64,000 bases of DNA from Planctomycetia bacterium. GTDB lineage: Bacteria; Planctomycetota; Phycisphaerae; UBA1845; UTPLA1. Location of the stretch: NCBI GenBank assembly GCA_015200345.1, contig CP054187.1, positions 3,022,470 through 3,086,469 on the forward strand. Direction: 5' to 3'. This document shows, one piece after another, positions 56,520 to 64,000 of this stretch; the first letter of the stretch is position 1; every line of letters begins with the position of its first letter. Under the pieces are notes generated by a model. That model worked only from the letters and a program-made list of their open reading frames with translations, was not told the DNA's origin and ran no database searches. Position numbers and translations under genes: made by a program.

Positions 56520-56696
56520 TCGGTCTCCCACACTCATCGTCGACGGACGAGCTGTCCCCACTTGGCTCTCACGGCTGGTTGGCTCGCCTTGCCATCGCTT
56601 GCGGTGGCGGGGGCGCGATGGCCGCTCGGATTGGTCGGTGCTTCCGGGTTGTCTTGCGCAAACCACGACCACGTTCGGCTTGCCCACTACCGCTTT

Positions 56697-56725
56697 ATTC
56701 TATCTCCCCGGGCACTGTCCACCAA
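56697..56725 (-). promoter_or_regulatory. Possible promoter of the M6 protease gene
   Basis: On the minus strand TTGGTG (56725-56720), 17-base spacer, TAGAAT (56702-56697). The first hexamer matches the consensus only at TTG. The gene starts at 56519, implying a leader of about 170 bases. Confidence 0.4.
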
Positions 56726-56922
56726 AGCGGTAAGTGCCTCGTTCTTCAGAAAAACGGGCTTGTGATTGAATCTTCGGACCTGCCGTAAGTGACCGATAAC
56801 GCAGTAGTTAGATGCAATCTCGGACTGCTCCACGCCGGAAAGCCTTCAGCCGTGTGCCGGATAGGAGCCGTGAACCGTCAGCCGTGAGCAAAGGGCCGCA
56901 GGGCAGCGGCCAGTGGACAATG

Positions 56923-57157
56923 GCTAGAACTGGTTTCAAAACTCCTCTCCCCCTTGGGGGTCAGGCTCGTGTATGTGCCGTTGTTTAACTGCTAGAACTG
57001 GTTTTAAAACTCCTCTCCCCCTTGGGGGAGAGGTTGGGTGAGGGGGAAAAGTAGCTCAAACGAAAGGATTCACCCTCACCCGAGCCTCTCCCTGAAAGGG
57101 AGAGGGTTTTTAAACAGCTTGTTATGAAAGGGAGAGGGGGTTTTGAAAGAGCTTGTA
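56923..57157. repeat. Nested cluster of palindromic MITE/REP-like repeats
   Basis: A complete inverted copy spans about 56992-57122: TAGAACTGGTTTTAAAACTC at the left, AAACAGCTTGTTA at the right, with hairpins and GGGTGAGGG/CCCTCACCC pairing inside. A half-copy lies at about 56923-56965 and another at about 57121-57157. The layout suggests repeated insertion or recombination at one locus. It fills much of the 779-base gap between the M6 protease start and the cytochrome gene; I see no gene there. Confidence 0.85.
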
Positions 57158-57298
57158 ATAGTCAGTGGTCGGCGGCGGCCGTCGCGGCCGGCGCAGGGTG
57201 TGTCCTCGCCGCGGCGGAGTGGCGAATTGACGCATCGAGAGACCGCGCGGTCGCGGCTCGGATCGAGCGCGATGGGGGGGCATAATTCTGATATTTGA

Positions 57299-57721
57299 CT
57301 ATTTTTGATACTTATCGTGGCAGGCCTGGCAGGTCTGGCCCACTTTGGTGATCAGTTCCTTCGCGCCGGCCTCGTCCTTCTTCTTCAGGTTCTGCGCGAG
57401 GGTAACGCAGTCCTGTGCCATCTTTGCGGCCCAGGCCTGGTAATCGGCGGCCTCGTTCTGGTAGCTGTTGGCGTTGGCCACTTCGGCGAGAATCCACGCC
57501 GATTGCGATGCCTTGTTCCATTGCTTGTCGAGCAGGCCGTCCTTGATCTCACCGAACAATTTCTTCTGGCCCTCCATCATTTCGTGGATCGGCTGAACGG
57601 GTTTGTAGGCGCGGGCGGCGGCCGGTTTCGGGTCTTCCGAATAGCCGAGTTGGGTTGCCGCCAGGAAAGCGCCGAGGCCCAGCAGGGCGACGATCAACGC
57701 GCGAACACGTACCGGATTCAT
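57299..57721 (-). CDS. Cytochrome c'-type (class II) cytochrome
   Basis: The 140-residue exported protein has a signal peptide and a helical body ending with CQACHDKYQK (residues 131-140), the C-terminal CxxCH heme site of class II cytochromes c, where the heme attaches close to the end of the last helix. Its predicted helical content and length (about 120 mature residues) fit the family, which handles electrons or binds gases. I chose the ATG at 57721 because GGAGG lies six bases upstream; an ATG at 57727 overlaps that site. Confidence 0.88.
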   Translation of the reverse strand: MNPVRVRALIVALLGLGAFLAATQLGYSEDPKPAAARAYKPVQPIHEMMEGQKKLFGEIKDGLLDKQWNKASQSAWILAEVANANSYQNEAADYQAWAAKMAQDCVTLAQNLKKKDEAGAKELITKVGQTCQACHDKYQK

Positions 57722-57829
57722 GGTCATCCTCCGTAAGGATCGGTCAGAAAACTACCCTGTTCCGACGCGGTGATTGTCCGTGAGACGCGCCGCGGCGTCA
57801 AACCTGGGCGCATTGAGCGCGCGACGCGC

Positions 57830-57871
57830 AAAAAAAACGGCCGTGACGGACTCCCGCTTGCCGCCACGGCC
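57830..57871 (-). terminator. Rho-independent terminator on the minus strand
   Basis: Read on the minus strand, GGCCGTG pairs with CACGGCC with an inner three-base-pair extension and one mismatch, and is followed by eight T (A-run 57830-57837 on the plus strand). No clear protein gene lies immediately upstream; the nearest is the LptC-like gene about 970 bases away. Confidence 0.8.
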
Positions 57872-58841
57872 TGTTATCTGGAGCCTCGACCCTCTCCCCT
57901 CGTGGTCGAAGGCCCCATGCACGCAATGTGTTCCATCCCCGAAACCGAAAAGCACCTCGCGATTCAAACTGCGCTTAGTGAACGATGCACCCGCCGGGGC
58001 GGGCAGCCGCGTTCTGCGAGGACCATTCAATGCGATGCACGAGCACACCGGGACCGCGACGCCTTGCCGGCTCGCGCAGGTAGATTCCACTCCACCCTGC
58101 AACCGCCGCAGGAAGCGGCATGTTCGGCGTGGCGGGTCCCGGTCGCTCGCGTCGCATCGGCTCTGCTTCCCCGTTTCCGGATTTCCAAAGACAACCGATC
58201 TCGCAAAAACCCATCCAGCGTAGCGCGCCGGGCGACGCGATTGTTCGAGCGGGCCGCATGGTCCTGTTGACTTCGCCTTCCATCGTGTCGCTCCGCCGGC
58301 AGCCTGTCATGGGCAGTGTCGGCTCGCTCAACACGCGACGAGCGCGGAGCGAGCCAACCGGGAGGACGAGTTCCCCTGCCCAGGATCAATCCTTGCGCGG
58401 CCTGTCGGTGCATGCCGTTCGCCCGAATCGGCGGCGATGAACTGGCGCGGCCATGGTGTCGGGCGGCCGGCGAGCGGACGTGCGAGGAGGCTTGCCGGCG
58501 GATCAACGTTTGTCTTCTTGCTCGTCACCCGGAAACGAAAGCCGGGCTCGGATTCTCACCGAAGGCGTCGGCGTTTGAATCGGTCGCTCGCGGTCTCGGG
58601 ACTGGCTCCGCCGCGAGAATCGACCGGCGTCTCACGCCTTCTGTGCTATTCTTCCCTTTCGTCTTGTAAAGACAAGTCCGCAGTTCGGTTTTTTTCGCCC
58701 AATTTTTGCATCGTTGGCCGTGGAATGCGGCGTGCGTGCATAGGCACGCGCAGATGTGTGCGAAACTGGGCATTCATTCGCAGAATCACGGTGCGGGAGG
58801 CCCCGCCTGGGTCGGTGGGAAAATGAGGAGCGCGGGCTGCC
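57872..58841. other. Gene-poor interval before the minus-strand terminator
   Basis: Nearly 1 kb separates the LptC-like stop codon from the terminator at 57830. Several open frames exist on both strands, but none has a ribosome binding site, recognisable motif or consistent composition. Just before the terminator on the minus strand, CTTCGACC pairs with GGTCGAGG (loop ACGAGGGGAGAG), so a short structured transcript is possible. An inverted repeat GCGTGC/GCACGC lies at about 58733-58748. Confidence 0.35.
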
Positions 58842-61800
58842 TCAACGCCGGCTGGCGCGGATCGTGGCCTGCGGCGCTTCGATGCGATTGGTATTGCGAT
58901 TCCAAATCAAGAGCGGCCCGCGCCACATGCTCAATTTCTGCGTGCGTTCGTCCTGATCGGTGATGCTGGCGTCGGCTGATGCGCTGCCTTCGACGCGCAC
59001 TTCGTTCGTGCTTTTCAGGAATTGCACATGTTCGCCCATGACCGTGCGCGTGTTCTCTCGAAGAAGCACGGCGTGCCGCGCGATGAGACGTTCGAGGTCC
59101 GTGGCGCGCGCCATCGTGTCGCCGCCGGCCGCCGCGCCGCGCCGCGTGCTGAACTCCAGCAGCAAATTGCCGCATGTGAGACTGCCGCGCCGTCCGTCGC
59201 CGAGGCTGCGCATCGCGCGCTCGGAAATGTTGAATGCGGAAGCGAGCTGGTCCTTGTTGACCATTTGCCGGCCGCTGCGATGCTGCATCTCGACGTCGCG
59301 GTCGAAGGCGACGAGGCCCCGATCGACGATGTAGTCCATGCCGTTGCGCCACTTGACGATGGTCTGACTCGGTCCGTCGCTGCGCATGGAACTCATGAGC
59401 GGTCCGCTGCTCGCGCCCGATGCCGCTTCGCGCCGCCGCGCGCTGGCCGTGGCAAATTGATAATCCTCCACGCCGAGCATGCCCGCGCCGGGGACGGACA
59501 TCTGCTCGCGAAGCAGATCGGTGGTGATCTGATCGCCGAAAATGCTGATGCGGCTAAGCAGTCGGCCGCGCGCGGGGTCGGGCGTAAAGGGCATGTCGAT
59601 GGAGCCGGCGTAGCGGGCCAGGGCCGCGGTGAAGGCGATGCACGCATCGCCCGGAACCGCGCGCAACACCGATGGTGTTCCGACGATGGCGGCGAAAACG
59701 GAGACCTGCTTCAATCCGTAATCGGTCGGCTGCAACAGGTAGCTGCTGCCGACGGCTTCGGCGTGGCCCTCGGCGACGATGAAGACCGGTCGCGGTCGCT
59801 TGCCTGGAAGCCCCGTGACGCCACGGCGGGACTTGGGTGCATCGGGGCGGGCACGACCGGTCGCGGCGCGTGCCAGCCAGAACTGATCCAGCCAGCCGGT
59901 CGCCTTCGCGACGGTCTCCGGTTCGGGCGGCGCCTTGCCGAATCGCACGGTGAGCTTGTCGCAATCGACGGTGAAGCCCTCGGACTTGGTGCGGACCTTT
60001 CCGAGAAAGACGCCGTAGTTCTTCGCCAGGCGAAACTGGACTTGCTCCTTCCAGCCGATGTGGACTTTTGTCGGTTTGCTCAACTTGCGACCGCCGAAGT
60101 CCTGCCGGCTCAAGAGCCACGCGCGGCCCGGCCCCGGCACGTCGATCGACTCGTTGTCCAGATCGATGTCGATCTTGTGGCCGTAGACGGCGATGTCGGT
60201 GTAGGCGGCGCCGGCCCATTTCTTCGGCGAGGCGCTTTCGATCAGCGCTTTGACCAATTGCTCGCCGTTGCGGATCGTCGCTTTGAGTATACTTGCGTTG
60301 GTGATCTGGAGGCCTTGCTCCGGGTCGGACACGTACACGTCGCCCTGGGCGTCCAGTTCCTCGATGCCCAGGCGCGGCTTGTCCTGCACCGTGCGGCCGT
60401 CGGGCAGGGTACGCGGCGGCGGCGGCGGGGTCATGGCCATGACCGCGTGCATTTTCTGCGCGCGAAACTCGGCGCGATTCTGCCGCGCCGAGACGTTGCC
60501 CTCGGCATCGACGACGTGCGGCCGACTCTGCCCGTCGGCGCAGAGCATCATGGTGGCGGAGAGCTTCTCCGCGAAGATCATGTCGCCCTTCTGGTGGAGG
60601 CGAACCGCGCCCGACATGTCCACGTGCTGAATGTTGTCGGCGATTTGATCTCCGGAGCGAGGCACGCCGAAGGTCACCGCGACTTCGTCGGCGGCGAGCG
60701 AGTCCTCGCCCTGATTCAATAGGACGTTGCCGTGAAACCACGCGCGGCGGAGGAATTCCTTGTTCCTGGTTTCCGGTTGACCGGTGGCCGGGTTGATGCG
60801 TTCCACGTTTCGCTGGCCCAGTTCGATATCGACGCCGCGGGTCCAGCGAATCTTGACCGAGTCGCGCGGTTTGTGCTTCGTGCCATCGCCGGAGTCCGCC
60901 GTGACTTCCGATGTGGATTCACGAGCGTCCTCGCTGCCGTCGTCAAACATGCTGCCGGCGCCGTCGACGTGCGCCACGCCGCGCTTCTGATCGAAAAACA
61001 CCTCGCGGCCCGTCAGCCGCCGCGCCGCCGACAAGGCCAGTTCCACCGGCATCGCGTCATCGCCCGACAACCAGACCTGCCGCCGTTCGTGACGATAGAC
61101 CAGTTGCTTGCAGTGCCCCTTGCCCTGATCGCTCTGGATTCGCACCGGGTTGCCGATCGCCACGCAATCGAACCGTCGCCCCGTTTGCTCCGCCGGGTTC
61201 ATCGTGAGCGGGCGCAGCTCCAGCGGGCCGTCCCAGGTCAGCAGCAGGCGCGTGCGGTCTTCTTCACCCGTGTTTCCATCCGCTGACTCACCCGGCAGCG
61301 CGGAGGCCATGCCCGAGCGAGATGCTTCCGCCGTGGGCGGCGAGCCGACGGATTGCGCAGCGGTCTCGGCGGGATTCCCGCGAAAGGTCATGTCTTCCCG
61401 CGCGGCTTTTCCAAAATCGAAGTTGATCTCCAGGCGATCGGCTTCGATTTTGCCGACCGTCTTCAATCCGTCCTGCTGCTCGACGACGACGTGGTTGTTG
61501 AACACGGCGCGATAGGTGTGAATCCGCGGGCGCTTCCCGTCGACCAGCAGCGCCTGGGCCGCATCCGGCGCGCGAAGTTCGCCCGACGTGCCGCCGCGCG
61601 CTTCGGCCTGGAGCAACGTTACGGCGTCGGCGAACTCGCCGGATGACCGCGTCGGCGGGGTGTTCTTCGTTGCCGGCTTTGATGGCGCGGCGTTCGCGGG
61701 TGAGTGATTCGTATCGCCAATCGACATCGGCTGATTGGCCTTCGCGACAAGCCCCTCGGTGCGAATCGCCGTGGCCGCTTCCTCGGCGCTGACGACCTCC

Positions 61801-62693
61801 ACCGACATCGGCTTCATTGCATACGCGCGTGGAATTCCCCGATTGGCGTCGCGCAGGGCGGCTTCCTCCCGGCGTCGACTTTCAGCGCTGCGGTCCTTTT
61901 TCTTTTCCTTGCCGGGATCGCGCTCGGTGCCCGGCAGCCCGAAGTCCACGATTCGCCCGCCCTTGCGCAGCGTCATCGAGCCGCCGTGCGCGAAACGCAA
62001 GACGTCGATCCGATTGTCCAGCTGATCCCACTGCACCTTCAGTCCGCGAACCTTCTCGATGCGCGCGTCGGCGCTGTCCACCACGATGTCGCCTTCGGAC
62101 ACCAGCTCGGCATCGTCCAGATCGAAGCGCGCCTCGCCCAGGCTGACGTGAATCAACTCGTCCGGGTGCGCGTCGCGCTCGGCTTTGTCCGGATTGGCCT
62201 CACGCCAGGCGGCCGTTGTCCGATCCACGACGACCTTCACGTTGCCGCGCAGCCAGCCGCGCTTCGGTTCGATGCGGTCCTTGCTTTTGCGCGCGAGGGT
62301 GACCTCCGCCTCGTCGCTGCTGATGTAGGTGATCTCGCCCTTGCTGGTGAAGATCTGCACGAGCAGTTTCTCGACGTGGAAGACCTGGTCGGCCGTCGGT
62401 TCCCATTTCACGGCTTCGAACTGGTACTTCAACCGGCCCGTCACGTCGTCGTACACGCGCACGACCGTCTGATCGCCGGGGCTGAAGGCGAGCTGGTTTT
62501 CGCTGAATTGCTCGGTCGCCTGGGTCGTGACCGGCTGGGAGACGAACTTGCGGACGACTTCGTCGGTGTTCTGCGAGCGCGTCTGCGTCACGCGCCGATC
62601 GCCCATTGAGAACACAAAATACGAAGCCAGTCCCAGCAGGAACGTCGCCGCCGCGAGGATGATCTTTTTCCGTTTCGTGGAGTCCAATGGCAT
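58842..62693 (-). CDS. Giant LptC/LptA (OstA-like) lipopolysaccharide transport protein
   Basis: The 1283-residue protein has one N-terminal membrane helix (about residues 8-30), as in LptC. The rest is periplasmic and built of repeated beta-strand blocks of the OstA/LptA/LptC type, with short strands, GNV/GNP turns and A-D-x-L segments. It lies 43 bases downstream of kdsC, as kdsC and lptC are neighbours in Escherichia coli. E. coli LptC and LptA are each under 200 residues, so this protein has room for several jellyroll units and could bridge the periplasm alone. LptC/LptA identity is inferred from pattern and context, not from a diagnostic motif. No strong ribosome binding site precedes the ATG at 62693. 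Confidence 0.7.
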   Translation of the reverse strand: MPLDSTKRKKIILAAATFLLGLASYFVFSMGDRRVTQTRSQNTDEVVRKFVSQPVTTQATEQFSENQLAFSPGDQTVVRVYDDVTGRLKYQFEAVKWEPTADQVFHVEKLLVQIFTSKGEITYISSDEAEVTLARKSKDRIEPKRGWLRGNVKVVVDRTTAAWREANPDKAERDAHPDELIHVSLGEARFDLDDAELVSEGDIVVDSADARIEKVRGLKVQWDQLDNRIDVLRFAHGGSMTLRKGGRIVDFGLPGTERDPGKEKKKDRSAESRRREEAALRDANRGIPRAYAMKPMSVEVVSAEEAATAIRTEGLVAKANQPMSIGDTNHSPANAAPSKPATKNTPPTRSSGEFADAVTLLQAEARGGTSGELRAPDAAQALLVDGKRPRIHTYRAVFNNHVVVEQQDGLKTVGKIEADRLEINFDFGKAAREDMTFRGNPAETAAQSVGSPPTAEASRSGMASALPGESADGNTGEEDRTRLLLTWDGPLELRPLTMNPAEQTGRRFDCVAIGNPVRIQSDQGKGHCKQLVYRHERRQVWLSGDDAMPVELALSAARRLTGREVFFDQKRGVAHVDGAGSMFDDGSEDARESTSEVTADSGDGTKHKPRDSVKIRWTRGVDIELGQRNVERINPATGQPETRNKEFLRRAWFHGNVLLNQGEDSLAADEVAVTFGVPRSGDQIADNIQHVDMSGAVRLHQKGDMIFAEKLSATMMLCADGQSRPHVVDAEGNVSARQNRAEFRAQKMHAVMAMTPPPPPRTLPDGRTVQDKPRLGIEELDAQGDVYVSDPEQGLQITNASILKATIRNGEQLVKALIESASPKKWAGAAYTDIAVYGHKIDIDLDNESIDVPGPGRAWLLSRQDFGGRKLSKPTKVHIGWKEQVQFRLAKNYGVFLGKVRTKSEGFTVDCDKLTVRFGKAPPEPETVAKATGWLDQFWLARAATGRARPDAPKSRRGVTGLPGKRPRPVFIVAEGHAEAVGSSYLLQPTDYGLKQVSVFAAIVGTPSVLRAVPGDACIAFTAALARYAGSIDMPFTPDPARGRLLSRISIFGDQITTDLLREQMSVPGAGMLGVEDYQFATASARRREAASGASSGPLMSSMRSDGPSQTIVKWRNGMDYIVDRGLVAFDRDVEMQHRSGRQMVNKDQLASAFNISERAMRSLGDGRRGSLTCGNLLLEFSTRRGAAAGGDTMARATDLERLIARHAVLLRENTRTVMGEHVQFLKSTNEVRVEGSASADASITDQDERTQKLSMWRGPLLIWNRNTNRIEAPQATIRASRR

Positions 62694-62736
62694 CGTCAGT
62701 CCATTTAGCTGGTTCGACCGGCGGTCGCGACCGTGC

Positions 62737-63234
62737 CTACCGGTCGCCGCTCGCCCGGAGTCCGTTCCGATTCAATCGCATCAGCCGTTCCACTGCTTCA
62801 AGCACGGCGCCGTCTCCGCCGGCGCGCCGCGTCACAAATCGCGCAAGCCGCTTCACCGCCGGCACCGCGTTCGCCACGGCGATCGGCACGGCGCAGCGCC
62901 GCATCATCGGAATATCCAGTAAATCGTCTCCGACAACGGCCGTTGCGTCCGGCGATGCGCCCAACACCTTGCACGCTTCCAGAAACGGCTCCACCTTGTC
63001 GGCCACGCCCTGACGTACAAATGACACGCCCAGATCCGCCGCGCGCCGCGAGACCGCGGTCGAGCTGCGACCGCTGATGATGGCGGCGTGGTAACCGGCC
63101 TCGCGCCAGCGACGGATCGCGCTCCCGTCCAAAACGTAAAAGCGCTTGATCTCCTCGCCGCCCGGGCCGTACATCAGGTCACCGGGCGTCAGGACGCCGT
63201 CCACATCCAGTACCAGCAGGCGTATCTCGCTCAC
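62737..63234 (-). CDS. kdsC: KdsC-type HAD phosphatase (Kdo-8-P phosphatase)
   Basis: The 165-residue HAD-family enzyme lacks a cap domain and shows DVDGVLTPGDLMYGPGGEE, the KdsC version of the DxD motif, followed by DGSAIRRWREAGYHAAIISGR and GDDLLDIPMM. It would dephosphorylate 3-deoxy-D-manno-octulosonate 8-phosphate to Kdo for lipopolysaccharide core synthesis. I propose a GTG start at 63234 because upstream residues are unrelated and the upstream gene's stop codon lies 11 bases away. The LptC-like gene follows 43 bases downstream. Confidence 0.88.
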   Translation of the reverse strand: MSEIRLLVLDVDGVLTPGDLMYGPGGEEIKRFYVLDGSAIRRWREAGYHAAIISGRSSTAVSRRAADLGVSFVRQGVADKVEPFLEACKVLGASPDATAVVGDDLLDIPMMRRCAVPIAVANAVPAVKRLARFVTRRAGGDGAVLEAVERLMRLNRNGLRASGDR

Positions 63235-63245
63235 GAGAAGGAATC

Positions 63246-64000
63246 TTAGCCCAGCGCCTGATAAAGGTCTGCCTTCAAATCTTCCACCGATTCCAGGCCG
63301 ATGCTCAAACGGATCAGCCACGTCGGTCGGCCGCTTTGCGGATCGGGCACTTCGATCGGGATCGCGAGGCTCTCGTAGCCGCCCCAACTGACGCCGATGC
63401 AGAACAGGCGAAGGCGATTAATCACTTCAAACGTCCGCTCGCGGGTCGCTTCACGCAGGCGGAAGCTCATCATGCCGCTGTGGCCGCGCATCTGCCTCTT
63501 CGCCAGGGCGACCTGCGGGTGCGCTTCCAGACCGCTGTAATTCACCGCCGCCACCCGTCCGTCGGTCTCCAGCAACCGGGCGATTTCGCGGGCGCTGCGC
63601 TGATGCCGCTCCATGCGAAGCGCCAGCGTGCGCAGCCCGCGCAGCAGCAGCCAGCTCGCGAACGGATCGCACATGCCCCCCAGCAGCTCTCCCTCCTGTT
63701 TCGCCAGGTTGTCGATATACGCCCGCGATCCGACGACCAGCCCCGCGACCACGTCGCTGTGCCCGCCGATGTACTTCGTCGCCGAGTGCAGCACGATGTC
63801 CACCCCGAGCGCGAGCGGGTTCTGGAAGTATGGCGTGGCCGTTGAATTATCGCAAATTGTCGCAATGTTGCGCGATCGCGCCAGCGTCGCCACGGTCGCC
63901 AGGTCCTGCAACGCGAAGACGAGGCTCGATGGCGACTCCAGGTAGATCAATCGCGTGTTCGGACGAAGCGCGGTCTCGAAGTGCTCCACCTCCGTGCCGC
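63246..64000 (-). CDS. Cys/Met-metabolism PLP-dependent enzyme, 5' end outside window
   Basis: The C-terminal 251 or so residues of a trans-sulfuration family enzyme are visible, including the PLP lysine motif HSATKYIGGHSDVVAG, LGGMCDPFASWLLLRGLRTL, and the SWGGYESL end region. The family contains cystathionine gamma-synthase, cystathionine beta- and gamma-lyases and O-acetylhomoserine sulfhydrylase, and these cannot be separated from this part. The gene begins beyond position 64000. It ends 11 bases before kdsC on the same strand, so it may share a transcript. Confidence 0.9.
   Translation of the reverse strand, partial: GTEVEHFETALRPNTRLIYLESPSSLVFALQDLATVATLARSRNIATICDNSTATPYFQNPLALGVDIVLHSATKYIGGHSDVVAGLVVGSRAYIDNLAKQEGELLGGMCDPFASWLLLRGLRTLALRMERHQRSAREIARLLETDGRVAAVNYSGLEAHPQVALAKRQMRGHSGMMSFRLREATRERTFEVINRLRLFCIGVSWGGYESLAIPIEVPDPQSGRPTWLIRLSIGLESVEDLKADLYQALG

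Noticed and set aside
57830..58100. 6S, tmRNA or RNase P RNA in the gap before the minus-strand terminator
   Set aside because: None of the conserved core sequences of these RNAs is present; only a short hairpin and a terminator are seen.

Overview
The window reads as chromosomal DNA of a planctomycete, most likely of the Phycisphaerae type. The evidence is high GC content, prepilin-type proteins with a C-terminal DG-H motif, a dockerin-tailed secreted protein, a PEP-CTERM protein, thrombospondin type-3 repeats, a YdjY-domain lipoprotein, type III glutamine synthetase and a lipopolysaccharide-transport gene beside kdsC. No rRNA, tRNA, phage, plasmid, insertion-sequence transposase or CRISPR array is visible. 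The taxonomic call is inference from gene content.

Layout. 1-13.6 kb: polytopic GT39/TMTC-like membrane proteins, a UbiB-like kinase, and a secreted GH38 alpha-mannosidase coupled to an unknown anchored protein. 13.6-22.2 kb: an M24 aminopeptidase, a rhodanese lipoprotein and a LOG-like protein; then an envelope segment with two pseudopilin-like proteins and two paralogous secreted proteins (one dockerin-tailed, one PEP-CTERM); then an MpaA-like amidase divergent from ispG. 22.3-27.4 kb: glnN and a minus-strand operon of a Cys-rich exported peptide, a LolA-like protein, a lipoprotein and an MmcQ/YjbR protein. 27.4-28.55 kb: a 1.2-kb gene-free stretch with a candidate structured RNA ending at a strong terminator. 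28.5-39 kb: an orphan secretin, a membrane/TPR-like protein, a YdjY lipoprotein, an esterase-like lipoprotein with a long Pro/Ala-rich region, a tRNA-binding protein and trpD. 39-45.3 kb: nucleoside hydrolase, copper P-type ATPase, ribF, a DHH phosphoesterase and a membrane protein with a c-heme motif, closely packed as one operon. 45.3-50.8 kb: MoxR ATPase, DUF58, transglutaminase/DUF4129 and a cupredoxin-like lipoprotein, ending in a bidirectional terminator. 50.9-56.5 kb: a giant secreted M6-type protease. 57-64 kb: a c'-type cytochrome, a 1.1-kb gene-poor stretch, a 1283-residue LptC/LptA-like protein, kdsC and a truncated Cys/Met-metabolism PLP enzyme.

Shared themes are envelope biogenesis and secretion (Lpt-like bridge, Kdo synthesis, secretin, pseudopilins, sorting-tagged proteins, lipoproteins) and copper/redox proteins (CopA-like ATPase, cupredoxin, two CxxCH proteins, a small His/Cys membrane protein). 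A palindromic repeat family of about 120-130 bp (MITE/REP-like) occurs in at least four intergenic sites. The observations most worth following are the giant Lpt-like protein beside kdsC, the structured RNA candidate, the paralogue pair with different C-terminal tags, and the M6 protease with an atypical zinc-motif spacing.
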